NCBI GenBank assembly: GCA_000349905.1 | Contig: KB722743.1 | Span: forward strand, 767,420-827,976 | From: Volvariella volvacea V23 | Taxonomy: Eukaryota; Basidiomycota; Agaricomycetes; Agaricales; Pluteaceae | Direction of reading: 5' to 3' | Length of the DNA: 60,557 nt | In this document: in pieces, positions 1 through 11,620 of the stretch | How positions within the stretch are numbered: position 1 is the first letter of the stretch | Layout of the letters: each line of letters begins with the position of its first letter | Notes under the pieces: generated by a model | Seen by the model: only the letters and a program-made list of their open reading frames with translations | What the model was told of the DNA's origin: nothing | Databases searched by the model: none | Position numbers and translations under genes: made by a program

Positions 1-2868
1 TATGCCTATGCCACATTTAAGTAAAAGTAATATCCTTTAGCTGGTTACAGATCTCTGGGAACCAAGTATCCAGATTATGAAATGAGATTTTGACAATATA
101 CTTCAGAGCTCCTTTATGTCAGGGCTCATAAGAGCCCCTGATATAAGCGCCCAATATTCAGATGCCTACCAAGCATCTACACACCATCAACAGATGCCAA
201 CCAAATGTCTATACTCACACCCAGATGCCCACCAAGTGTCTTCATTATTTCTTTTCTCTTTTTTCTTTTTCCTCTTTCACTACATTCTCTTTATTATATT
301 TTTGATATATAATACATATTACCCTATTTCCTTCCTACACATCATCTTTACCTATACACATCTGTTTATTCATATCCTTCACCCTCATCTACAATTCTCA
401 TTCTCACTTCACCCATCCCTGCTCTTCACATATGGTATACCCTTTGTTCTTTATTGTATCTAACAATTCAATCTTGTTCTAGATGGACATGTATCGAGTC
501 AGAAGATCAGTTATAATCTCATATGACTCCGTCCCCTTCCCACATTGACTGCGCATGACACAGGCTTACACATACATGCTGACCCAGCTTACACATCCCC
601 TGGTCTGTGCACTACACTCTTCACTCAGGACTCTCACTTCATTACCTTCATTCTTTTCCCCCCACTTCTCTTCACCCAAGAGATTATATCCCTTTATTTA
701 TCTTTATTTATCTTCAAGTAGTATATATACTGTACTGCTCTTGCCACCTATTCCCCAGCTTTAAAGATTCTTCACTTGGAAATAGGTAAGCAACTATGAG
801 CTAGCCTCTTCTTTCTTCACCTTTACTTATATATCTTCGCTTGGGAATAGAATCTGAGTATTTGCTTTTTCCTCAACATCCATAGACTTGTCATTTTGAT
901 GGCAACTGTCAGGACAACAGGTGCAACCAAGAGAGTGAGTTTTCTAGAATGTTCTGATGGATCTGTAGATTGGTTGCTAGGTTTGATGTAATTTGATCAG
1001 TGGGTTTGAGATGGTTTAGTTGCTTATGCTGAACTGTTTGTTAGGGTTCTGAGTTATGTTTCTGACCCAAACCAGTTCTCCTTCATAGTTGTAGAACTTG
1101 AAGTGTTCAAGGAATTTGTCTGGTGGTAATAATGGGGTGCAAACAAAAGTCTGCTCTTCTGCATGGTATTCACTGTACTGGAAGATTGGAAAGTACTTCA
1201 CTTCCTTCCACAATAGGTTCCCATTGTTGGGGTTGGTAATGTAGTTGACCATGATGTTGAACCAGACACCATTGGTCCACATGATCATATCCTTGTTGTT
1301 GGCAGTGTCAAGGAGGGTACTAATGCAGGTGAGAGTGGTGGAGTGTCAAGTCATTGTGGAGTAGTGATTGTTAATGTGAACTTGGGATCATTGTGGGTCT
1401 TTCATATTGATGTTGTGATGTGTGACAAAAAATAAAAATACACCTATTCTTCAAATTCCTGACAAGTTAGTGTCATAAACACTGTCTTTTTTTTCCCCCC
1501 CCCTTATTTGTACATATTTTCCTTTATTTTCTCTCTTATTTTCTGAATAAATATCTGTAGATTAGATGTAGGTACTAACAAGTAATAAGCCACCCTCTAT
1601 CTAATATGTAATCATGGTTATAGAATACTTAGTTTGTACAATATTTCTTTTGGATAGTGCTAAACATATCTAGAAGAGTCTAAAATACTGTAGAATAGTA
1701 ATGGGAATACTCTGGATAATACTAGTTCTTTGGTTACATAGTTTGATATAGAATATTACCTTGGCTTCCTTCTTAGATAGTTAAAGACTTGATTTATACA
1801 AATAGATATAAATAGTCTGTGCACAAGTCAATATGGTATAAATGAAGAGGTGGATAGAGGGTTGAGACCTATGTCTTGACCTTGTCTATCCTCCTGTAGA
1901 CTCTACATCTGGTTAGCTCCTGTGATGAAAGGCTATTGTGCTGAGTAAAAGTGAGTACCACAGTTATGTTACAATCTGTACCATTTCTTCTTTAAGCCTT
2001 GCTGCTGTTGGCCTTGAAGAGATAAATGGTTAGTGCCCACTCTCCTTTGGCCTTGTAGAATGTGCTGAGTACATATTATAGGCCATCTGAGTTGTGCTTG
2101 CTGAGTAAAGATATAAAGATTGTGAACAGTACATCAGTATAACTGATTAGATAGATTGTCTGTATTAGATTAGGACCTGGTTGGGCACTACACCTAGAGG
2201 TTGATCCTCAAGAGCCCTGGGGGCCTGCAGTTGCTGACAGTTGGAAATCTCAGCACCATATTGTAACTAGCATGTGCTGAAAAAAATGAGTAATTAATAT
2301 GTTGCTATACTGTAACACAAAGTTAGTCATGGTAGAACAAAGATAATGGCAGCATAAATGTATTAATTACAAATTTAAAAAAAAAATGTCTAAAATAGGC
2401 AATAGCAATCTATTGGTATTGTGCTGATATAGATATTCTTAAATACATTTATACTATGTAATATTAAGTCAAGATTTCATAATATTTAAAGCTCAATTAT
2501 AAAGAGAACCTGTCAAACTAAGATAATCTAAGGTAATTGGGAATAATACAATAATTTGTAAAAATTACTCCTTATTGTCTTCAATTATACATGATTATCT
2601 CCAACTACACATTATTGTTCTTAATTACCTTGATATATCTTGGGTTATACATTTGGATTCTTCCTGGTGCTCAGTATGGCTTAACAATAAAGCATTTCAT
2701 ACTGTGTGCTTAGTTTCTGATTTATTTCTTAGTCTATGTTTTAACTCAAGTGTAAACTCAAATTATGCTTTTAGATGGCATGCAACAATTAACAATGTCA
2801 ACCTCAACTAATAATTGGATAATTTAACATTTATATTGCTTAATTAATTGGAAGCACCATAATATTGG
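1..2868. other. AT-rich, repeat-like stretch without a supported gene
   Basis: This 2.9-kb block is clearly richer in A and T than the rest of the window. It has many stop codons in all frames and long pyrimidine tracts around 240-420 and 600-700. The only ORF with a protein-like look is on the minus strand at 1016-1288 (90 aa, rich in Asn, Tyr and aromatic residues). It matches no family I recognise and has no visible introns or start context. The composition and the short tandem repeat near 159-241 suggest decayed mobile DNA, but I see no transposase motif or terminal repeat. The boundary with normal coding DNA falls just inside the last exon of the biotin gene. Confidence 0.6.
159..241. 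repeat. short degenerate tandem repeat, about 31-bp unit
   Basis: Three successive units start with CAGATGCC at 159, 191 and 222. They share the pattern CAGATGCCNACCAA followed by a TCT, so the period is 31-32 bp and there are about 2.6 copies. The copies differ at several positions, so the array is old. It lies inside the AT-rich block and overlaps no supported gene. Confidence 0.6.
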
Positions 2869-5391
2869 TCAGCTTTTAGAGGTTAAAATGCCCCAAATCT
2901 TATTCTCTACTTCCTTGATAATTGTAGGTGGTGTATTGAGGCTAGTCATAAAATATGCAACATCACCTAGTGTGCGGAAGTTAACACCAAAATGAGTTCC
3001 TCCTGGTGCAGCAGAAAAAATAGGCTCTTCTTTGGCATTTTTGATAGGTGCAAAAAGGGTATTAGCATGGTTTGACTGGTACCCTATTAGCAAAAGTCAG
3101 TAATGCCAACAAGACAAAATTGATAGCAAATTACCAATACAATCGCCTCGCAATTTGATTGCAAGAACAGTACCTAATGCCATAACCCCCTCAACCTTAC
3201 AAGACCTTGAGATCTGGTCCACAAACTCCGGATGCCAAAAACTCCATACAGTCGCGTGTTCTGGACCCTCTTCTACCCATCTCGCACGGGAGTCAATCCA
3301 GTGGACCGTATTTTGCAATTGACTTATTTGCTTCAATGTCTCGATTGCAACTTGACAGCCCATCGGATGTGCCGTGTAGGAATGTCCATGGAGCAGTGCA
3401 TCAGCTTTTGATGCACTAAGGAATGCATTGAAAACCTTTTCCGAAGCAAGTGTAACAGCCATTGGAACAAGGCCACCCGTCAAGATCTTGGCATTGACGG
3501 ATATGTCTGGATAGACCCCAAGGACTGCGGCTGCTGTTTGAAAACCCGTGCGATACAGTCCGACGAACACCTCATCAAAAATAACAGGAAGAGTTGCACC
3601 AGCTTGTCCAGACAGATCCCGAACGACATCGATTAAAATGCGCTGAAATAGTGGATCAACGAACAGCATCCCACCGGCTCCCATTACCAATGGTTCAACA
3701 ATGAGGGCAGCAATTTGGCTCTGGGAATTTTGCTTCGCTGATAGGTAAAGGTCGGTAATATACTTGCGATAGAGACTTGCCAATGGGGTTGAGAGGCGTT
3801 TCGTGACATTGTAGGCCTGCTGGAGGGATGGCAGCCTGACGTCGTGCGCATCGATTGATGGGGGAAGAGTGAGCTGAACATGGCCATCTTTGATCTTAAG
3901 CGTTGGAGGATCGATCCAAATGCCTTTGGGCTTATGCCATTCGCAGGTATATACGCCCTTTTCGCAAGCGTCCATTGCGCCAATAGTATCGCCGTGGTAG
4001 CTCCCCTTCAACCCGAGTACCCCCAGTTCCCCTCCGTTACCCGATACCCCGCCGTTTATGGTAAAATAGCGAAGGGCCATCTTAAGTGCGACTTCCATAG
4101 CCGTTGAGCCATCATCAGAATAGAATACTCGATTCGCCCAACCCCTCCCTGGGCCCTCTTGAACGAGCCATTCCGCCAAGCGAAGTGCCGGAAGATGAAC
4201 TGCTTGTGGGAACAGGACGTGACCATAGCGGCCACTGGCCTCTGCTGCTGCAAGGGTCAAGTCCGTTTGCGCATGACCCAGGGCCTGTGTCCACCACGAC
4301 GCAGAGCCATCAAATTCCTGGCTGAGTTGATTGAATGTGGTAGGGTTATGGACACTAAAGAAATCTCTGTGCGCGCTGTCGATGACTGTTACGTCCTTCT
4401 CCTGCACTAGTCCATGCTGGACAAATGGCCACCACAATGTATCCGCAGCCCGTTTTGGCATAGAGTATAACTCGCGCATACGTTCCAGATGGCGCCGATC
4501 GAGCAGATCCAACAAAGTGAACAAGGGCCCAGTGTTGTCTTTCGGGACGACTCGTTCATAATACTCGGATGTAAGTTTCAAGTTCACTACCGCATCGTCT
4601 TCGCGTGCCGGAGGTGCGTCGACTGACGTCAGAGGAATGCCGCGCTTGTCAAAATATTCGGATAAAAACTCCCAGTTGCGATAGTATTCGTCTTTAAACA
4701 TGAGAACCGCGTCGATGACGTACCCCCGAATCCGGAGGGCCTCATAAGCGGATATTGTGGTTGATATCCCTCCGAGCCTGTGGTCACCGATAAGGATTGT
4801 AGGAAGGAATAATGGTCGATAACTTTCTACTTGTGACGTTCCATCCGGGGTGGGGCTATGAACACCTGTCTTCCTGTGAATCAAAAGCGGTTCACTAGTT
4901 GAATAGTGGTCTGACCTCCAGCAGTTTCCACATAGCAATGTCGCATTTGTTGAACGTCTGCCTTTTGATGAAGAAAATGGGTTATGCTCCGAACAAAAGT
5001 CTCGCTTGAGGGTATCTGAAATATTGTTGGCTAGAGTCGGAAAAGGGAAAGAGAAATTTTGGCATACGCTGGATGGCATCTCACGGGCTGCGAGATGGGG
5101 GCTCACGGGCTCATTGAAGCGGTATAAACAGGTGGTATTCAACAATTGAGATGGACCACCGTGGGTACGGATATATCTTTATGGGCTGAGCATAGGCATA
5201 CAGTGAAAAGAAAAAAGTTACCTGTCATCAGCATCCTCGGGACGACCGGTACTCACAGGTTTGAGATAATGAGTAGGTATACCCCGAGATGTAGACGCCC
5301 GAACGAGAGCAGCGGTTAGGACGGTTTTGCCGACATCAGTATTGGCGCCAAAGACCTGATGGACTCGAAGGTGCTTAAACAGACTCGTCAT
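2869..5391 (-). CDS. BIO3-BIO1: bifunctional dethiobiotin synthetase / DAPA aminotransferase
   Basis: This mitochondrial biotin-synthesis enzyme joins two steps. The N-terminal domain makes dethiobiotin (P-loop GANTDVGKT near residue 15). The C-terminal domain is a PLP-dependent class III aminotransferase making 7,8-diaminopelargonate. The linker carries the family motif VETAGGVHSPTP, followed by SYRPLFLPTILIGDHRLGG. The far C-terminus contains FMTSLNTPP, typical of the fused fungal enzyme. Exons: 5391-5222, 5176-5068, 5015-4916, 4865-3135, 3083-2869. All phases close to give 774 aa, the usual size. Two introns (52 and 50 nt) are hidden inside a long open frame: together they are a multiple of three, so a naive ORF reads through them as unrelated residues. 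The last exon abuts AT-rich repeat-like DNA. Confidence 0.93.
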
Positions 5392-5443
5392 GTCCACTAG
5401 ACGTTCCGAATGCGGCGCTCAGGTCAATATACAAAAATGCTGA

Positions 5444-5600
5444 CTAAGGTCCCCCTCGGCAAACAGTTAGGTTGGGCCAAGTTATTAGTCCCCGCCAATG
5501 ATGAGACCTGGCTGGTTAGGTTTGACAAAATTTTCTCACCAAAATCACCCTACTACCTAACTTTTGCCCAACCTAACCGGTTGCCGAGGGGCCTAAGGTC
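5444..5600. mobile_element. MITE-like inverted-repeat element with flanking direct repeat
   Basis: The left end (from about 5452, CCCCTCGGCAAACAG) and the right end (to about 5592) are imperfect inverted repeats of about 35 bp. Both arms share CCCCTCGGCAA, then GTTAGGTTGGGC, then AAGTTA. The same 8-mer CTAAGGTC sits immediately outside each arm (5444-5451 and 5593-5600) and looks like a target-site duplication. The element is about 140 bp with no coding capacity. An 8-bp duplication is what hAT-family transposases leave, so a hAT-derived MITE is a reasonable inference. It lies between the start of the biotin gene and the end of ILV5. Confidence 0.7.
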
Positions 5601-5722
5601 AGGAAATCCTCCGTGCCTCGACCAGCGTGCGAAGCGTTTAGGTATTCACGAGTTCGTCCAGTGCAATAGCGCCAATATGTTACATTTTAGTGATACGCAC
5701 AAACAGATGCCCTCATACAAAT

Positions 5723-7193
5723 CTATTCCGAGTCCGGTTTGTAGTCTGGTCGCAAAGAACGCACAACCTTCCCTGCCCGCCAAATCTCTTGGTTATTAAT
5801 AACATCCAACTCTTTTGCCAAGTCCTCTCGGTAGGTAGCTCGACCATTGAATTCCAACGACTTCCGCGTTTCTGTGCCATTTCGTACACTCTCGTACAGC
5901 TGCTCGAAAATAGGGAGGTTAGCCTTCTCAAAAATGGGAGCCCAATCAAGGGCGCCACGACGAGCGGTTGTCGAGCAGGCATTGTACATATAGTCCATGC
6001 TAGTAGCGAGTTCAGTAATGCATCGTCCATCACGAACACAACATACTAACCCCTTTTGGCCAATTAAAGGATAGAGGGACTGGGTCGCCTCTTCGACGGT
6101 CTCATTAAAAGCCTCCGAAGGTGTGTGCCCATTCTTACGTAGAACCTGGTATTGGGCCAGGAATAGACCCTCTACACAAAGCTTGAGTAAAGGCACAACA
6201 ACCGCGGTACGGCAAATACTCACGAATAGCGCCCATTAGCTGTAAAAATATGTTAACCGCGGCTCGGGGTGGTATCAAGATGGTCACTTACTACTCCACG
6301 TTCACCATAAAGGTCTGAATAAACCTCCTTCTCGAATGTAGTCTCGTACATGTATCCAGACCCGATTGCGACTCCGAGTGCAACTGCTTTTTCCTTTGCT
6401 GTACCTGTCACGTCTTGCCAAACGGCAACGCTAGAGTTAATGCCACGACCCTCCTTGAAGAGGGTCCGAACGGTACGACCGGATCCCTTTGGTGCAACTA
6501 GGATGACATCCACATCTGTGGGTGGCACAACATTGGTGTCCTCCTTGTAGACAACAGAAAATCCGTGAGAGAAGTACAAGGTCTTGCCCTTAGTAATTAA
6601 TGGGGCTATTTGTGACCATGTCTGTGATTGAGCGGCATCGGAAAGTAGATTCATGATAATGGTTCCCCGTTGAATGGCCTCTTCTATGGGGAAAAGAGTC
6701 TCCCCGGGGACCTGGTGACTGCTCAGTTCACCGCAGACGAACTGGAGGTGTTAACTCACCCAACCATCCTCAACAGCCTGTCTCCAGCTCTCGCCATCTT
6801 TTCGGACACCGACAACGACATTCAAGCCATTGTCACGGGCGTTCAAACCCTGTCCGTGACCTTGTGAACCATAACCGATTAAAGCCAAGGTGTCATTCTT
6901 GAAATAGTCCTGAAGCTTAGCGAGGGGCCAGTCACTGCGCTCATAAACGACCTCCTTTGTTCCTGCAAAGTCGAGGGTTTTGACACTGCGTACACCCTGA
7001 GACCAATCAGTCTAACATGCCCTCTGTTATGAAATTGCAGGGTACGTACAGCAGCAAAGGAGGGCAGTCTTCGTTGCGCGGCGCGAGCGAGCAATGAATA
7101 GGAAGCTGAATGTGTTGTGGGGACTGCGCGTGGAATGCGACGAGAAGCGGTGCGAATAGCACGGGCAGCAGAACGAAGCGCAATAGAAGACAT
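5723..7193 (-). CDS. ILV5: ketol-acid reductoisomerase, mitochondrial
   Basis: This NADPH-dependent acetohydroxyacid isomeroreductase is the second step of valine, leucine and isoleucine synthesis. Residues 1-48 form an Arg/Ser/Ala-rich mitochondrial presequence. The Rossmann motif ([12 protein letters not shown]) follows, then [20 protein letters not shown], and the catalytic block [17 protein letters not shown] with [18 protein letters not shown]. Exons: 7193-7050, 6996-6760, 6711-6292, 6239-6224, 6171-6051, 5999-5723; all phases close at 404 aa, normal for the family. Exon 4 is only 16 nt (LMGAI plus one base). The intron at 6050-6000 is 51 nt without an in-frame stop, so read-through would insert 17 residues. 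An in-frame ATG at 7232 is possible, but 7193 gives the usual MSS-type start. It shares a 168-bp divergent promoter with the dioxygenase gene. Confidence 0.94.
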
Positions 7194-7364
7194 GGGGAGG
7201 GGGAGCAGGATGGTGAGTTGTTGAAATTTCATGGAATTTCAGCGTTTTCAGTGTTGAGTCACGGGCGTGGGAGACCGACTAAGTCCGATGTCAGCTTGTT
7301 CAATTCCGAATTTACCGATGAGGACTTACCCTGCTCCAGCAACTCAAGCGCTCCTGCTGGGATG

Positions 7365-9214
7365 ATGTTGCTGTTGGGGAGATCCCACATCTCACGTAAC
7401 CTCCGACGCGTCAATCAACTCCTCGTCTGCACCCTCTCACCTCGCGCAGCTGCATCCCAGAGCACCGCTCCTCGCTTCTCAGGTTCACGACCGATATCAA
7501 CCGGCCCATCAAGGGCAGATCAGCTGCAGCACCTACATAGTCGTCTTGCCTCTCCACCCCCGACTGTCTCTTCCAGCGGTCGCCATGTGGTCATTGCATG
7601 GAATCCCCAGTGCTTGTCGAAATTGTGAGTAATACACCACCCCCCTTTGCTCAGCTGACGTCCCCTAGCCACAATATCTGGCTGCGGGATCATTGCAGGT
7701 GTCCCGAGTGTTTCCACCCTATCACGAAGCAACGCCTATTGAATACTTTTGATGTGCGTGCCGTCCATTTCTTTGGACGACCATTCAATGTCCTTTAGAT
7801 ACCCCGCGATATCAAACCCATCAGAGTGGAATCCAAGCCAGAAGGATTAACTGTAACATGTATGGAGGCGCTCACACCATCCCGCTGTCAACTCATGTTG
7901 CTCCAGGGCCCGCAACTCAGTCCCATGTCTCCGTGTTCCCCTGGTCCTGGTTAAAGCAGAATTCATACGATCCACCAATGGCACTCGCGCCTACGTCATC
8001 AAGGTGCGTGCGGCTGTTGTTGGACATTATCCCGCGTCATTCATTTTTCCTGGGTCCAGCAAGGTCCTATGGGGCAACAAGATTGCACAGTCGCCACCAA
8101 CAGTGACTTATGAGGAAGTCATGGAGGATAGCGAGGAGGGCCTATACAGATGGTTAACCAATATTGTGTGTCAATTGGCAATAACTCGTCGCCCCTTGTT
8201 TCTTGACCACTAGCAGGATCGGTTTGGTTTCTCCTTCGTCACAGGGGTGCCAGTAACACCCACTGACACCCAGAAGCTTGCTGAGCGTATTGGATTCATC
8301 CGGGAGACACAATGTAGTGCTGTCATTTAGAATCCTGATGGTGCATTAACAGGTCAATGTAGATGGTACCTTTTGGGATTTCACATCTGACTTAGCCAAG
8401 GGCGATACGGCATATACCAACATCGCTCTTGGGGCGCACACCGATAATACTTACTACGTGCGTTTTCTTATCACTCCCTTCACCTGGCACTTACGACTGT
8501 TGGTGTTACATAGACCGATCCATGTGGTTTACAGCTCTTCCACCTGCTCTCGCACACCCATGGTTCTGGAGGCGCTACCTTGTTGGTTGACGGCTTTCAT
8601 GTCGCCTCTATACTTAAAGAGCTGCATCCTGAGGCGTATAGGCTCTTATCCACTGTGCCAGTACCCGCTCATGCCGCTGGGGAGGCTTCAGCGTTCTATA
8701 CACCAAGCCCTCCGCTTGGGTACCCGATTTTAAGGCTTGATCCGAGGACTGGTGAAGTAGATCAAGTAAGGTGGAATAATGATGACCGGAGCGTTATGAA
8801 TCACTTGGAACCGCATCTCGTAGAGCCTTGGTAGGTCCGAAGCTTCGAACATTTCAACGCATGACTCAACTACGCTCATCTAGGTACGATGCCATCCGAA
8901 TCTGGTACAAGTCCTTAACGAGCCCAGATTCAGAGTATTGGGTCCAGTTGCAACCTAGTACAGCGGTCGGTAAGTGAGATATTTTACCATTGAGTGAAAT
9001 CACGCTTATGTTGAAAGTCGTCGATAATCACCGAGTACTGCATGGCCGATCAGCTTTTAGCGGTCGGCGTAGAATGTGCGGGGCATATATCGGCGTTGAT
9101 GAGTACCAATCGAAGTTGACAGTGTTGAGAGAAAGTTTCTCCAACTCGGTAGAGTCTAGTAGATCAAGGCATTCCACTATCAACAGTAGGCACATCTGGC
9201 ACCCAGGTTTGTAA
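7365..9214 (+). CDS. TMLHE: trimethyllysine dioxygenase (carnitine biosynthesis)
   Basis: A Fe(II)/2-oxoglutarate oxygenase predicted to hydroxylate N6-trimethyllysine, the first step of carnitine synthesis, probably in mitochondria (Arg-rich N-terminus). Visible motifs are IWLRDHCRCPECFHP (N-terminal Cys zinc region), SVFPWSWL, the metal-binding pair in GAHTDNTYY, FHLLSHTHGSGGATLLVDG, and the distal VLHGRSAFSGRRRMCGAYIG with the second His and the co-substrate Arg region. Exons: 7365-7624, 7669-7753, 7799-7859, 7907-8003, 8060-8165, 8214-8313, 8363-8457, 8514-8830, 8884-8969, 9018-9214; phases close at 467 aa. An ATG at 7362 is equally possible. Gamma-butyrobetaine dioxygenase is the nearest alternative, but the WLRDHCRCPEC context and length favour TMLH. 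It converges on LYS4. Confidence 0.9.
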
Positions 9215-9258
9215 TTTTGGCTAGCTAATTAAACGCGCGTTACGCCATTATCTACTGT

Positions 9259-11550
9259 CTAAGCGTGAGACTGAATTTCCTTGAGGATGAATCCTTCCAA
9301 CCCCCCGCATATCCATAACTCCTGTACACTTGACCCCACAGGTTTAACCTTGTACCTCCTTTCCGAGCCATCTGCACATGTGAGAAGTATCTGTCCATCC
9401 CTCATCCCAATTTGTATTTGATACCCCTTATCCACAGTAAGTTCCCCTTCATGACCTCCAGCGCCTCGTTTGCCGTTCTTCGCGTGACTGTCTGTCAAGT
9501 CTTTAACCAGGTCGGGACATTCCAAACAGACCAATCCGTTGTTAATAGCATTTCGCTTGAAGATATCACCAAAGGATCCTGCAAGGACCACGGGAATACC
9601 AGCAGCCTTCAGTGCCGTTGCAGCTTGCTCGCGAGAAGACCCAGTCCCAAAATTATATCCTGCAACAAGAACTACGCCAGCTTTGGACTTGTCCCCGGTT
9701 GGTGCGAGTTTTGAAACCAGATTAAATACCAGAGCGGCGAATCCAGGGTCATAATTCTCCATAACGACCTGTGCTTGCCTCTCCAAGGTAATATCATCTT
9801 GATAGGTATATTTTCCAGGGTATATCCCATCTGTGTTGAGATTGTCCTGTGGTAGAAAGAGGAGTGGTCCGGTAAATAGCGTTGGGAAGCCTGAAAGGAT
9901 GGTCTCGTCTTGTTCTGGCTGCACTCCCTGGAAGGTTTCTGCGTCGCTCGAGATGAAGACCGTAGGAGATTTTGGGGGTGGAAGTATGCTGCTATCGAAT
10001 GAGCTTGGCCCTGAGATGTATCCATTGATCGCGCTTGCTGCAACGACAGCAGGACTAGCAAGGTAGGCTTGGGCACCAGGATGTCCCATTCGGCCCTTGT
10101 AGTTCCTGTTTGTGGCACTAATGCCTATTTCACCCTCCTCTAATAACCCGGTACCAAGTCCAATACATGGCCCGCAACCAGCAGGCAGTACTTTCGCTCC
10201 AGAACGGGTCAGAATCTCCCAGTGGCCCAAGCGTTCCGATTCAGCTTGAACAACGGAGCTTGCGGCAGCGATATAAAACTGGACACCCGGCGCAACTTTA
10301 TTTCCTTTCATCACAGAGGCAGCTGCAGCAATGTCGGACGTTCGAGAGTTGGTGCAGCTAACCAGATAAGCCTTTTGGATAGGGATGCGTTTTTGCTCGA
10401 GAATAGGGAGGGGTGTGGAAATTTTGACTGAATTGGGACCAGAAACATGAGGGACCAGGGTGGAGAGTTCGATGACAAGATGAGATGCATATTCTGCCCC
10501 AGCATCAGATGATAGAGGCGCCAAACGAAGTTCGTCCAATCGTTTTTTGTTGATACGAGGGTGCTCGGGAGGAGGTGGGATGGATGAGTGAATATCTGGC
10601 GAGGAGAATGTACGCAATTCGAGCTTCTTCAAAGCATTTTCATACCACCTCATGAGCACTTCGTCAACTGGGAAAAAACCAACCAATGCGCCCCATTCTG
10701 TCGTCATATTGGCAATCGTGAGTCGCTCATCTACGGTAAGAGACGCGACACCCTCCCCCGTAAACTCAATAGCAGCGTTGAGGACTTCATCCTTATTGAA
10801 AGACCCGCATAGAGCAACGATAACGTCCTTGCCAGTGACACCGGGTGCGAGCTGTCCTTTTAGTTCTACTTTGATCATTCGCGGGACTTGCCACCAAGTT
10901 TTGCCCGTTGCCCATAGCGCAGCGGCATCTGTCCGAACAATTGGTGTCCCTACGCATCCAACGCCCCCATACATATTACTATGGCTATCACTAGCCACGG
11001 TCAGTGTCTGAGGGAAAGCATATCCCTCTTCTACTAAAACTTGATGACCAATTCCTCTCCCTGCTGGGTAAAAATCGATGTTATGAATCCGGGAAAACTC
11101 TTCAATCATAGCGTATTTGGCCAGGTTCTTGGGCGACTTGTTTTGTACGTCATGGTCTAAGGCGAAAATGGGTTGCCGGGAATTCCATATTTTGGTTGCC
11201 CCAATGGACTTGAATCTATCGAACACCGCGATTACTTGTTAGTCTTCGTGGATACGAAATTGAATCACAGACTTGGAAATGACGGGACCAGTATTATCAT
11301 GGGTCATAACATGCTCTGGTGCAATCATAACATAGTCCCCTGCCCTCACCACTTTTCCTGTAGGTAAACCAACGGCATATTTTTGGACAATTTTTTCGAT
11401 AACTGTTTGTGGATGCGTCAGGCGACTGGTGGAGTATTGCCGCAGCAGAATATAACGACGGGCCACGAACGGTGTTGGTATACGCATGGATTGGGACAAC
11501 ATCCCGTTACGGTGGTCACATTTGCGTATTGGCGTGACAAAAGCAATCAT
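9259..11550 (-). CDS. LYS4: homoaconitase, mitochondrial (lysine biosynthesis)
   Basis: A [4Fe-4S] hydro-lyase of the alpha-aminoadipate lysine pathway that hydrates homoaconitate to homoisocitrate. The N-terminal part carries [12 protein letters not shown] and LDHDVQNKS. The iron-sulfur cysteines are in SCTNSR and CGPC. The swivel domain has [13 protein letters not shown] and [16 protein letters not shown]. Exon 1 is 11550-11273 and exon 2 11215-9259, giving 744 aa. The single intron has an unusual GTCTGT donor, but it alone restores the conserved KFKSIGA. A second in-frame Met at 11502 (MLSQSMR) starts a better mitochondrial presequence and may be the true start. The next gene upstream ends only 70 bp away on the same strand. 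Confidence 0.94.
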
Positions 11551-11620
11551 ACATCAAGAGATGACATTCTCAGGCTATTCAGGATATTTGATGAAGTTCT
11601 AGGTGTTGCACAAGATCCTG

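Noticed and set aside
1016..1288. 90-aa minus-strand frame in the AT-rich block
   Set aside because: Protein-like composition but no recognisable motif, promoter or splice support; kept only as part of the repeat-like region.
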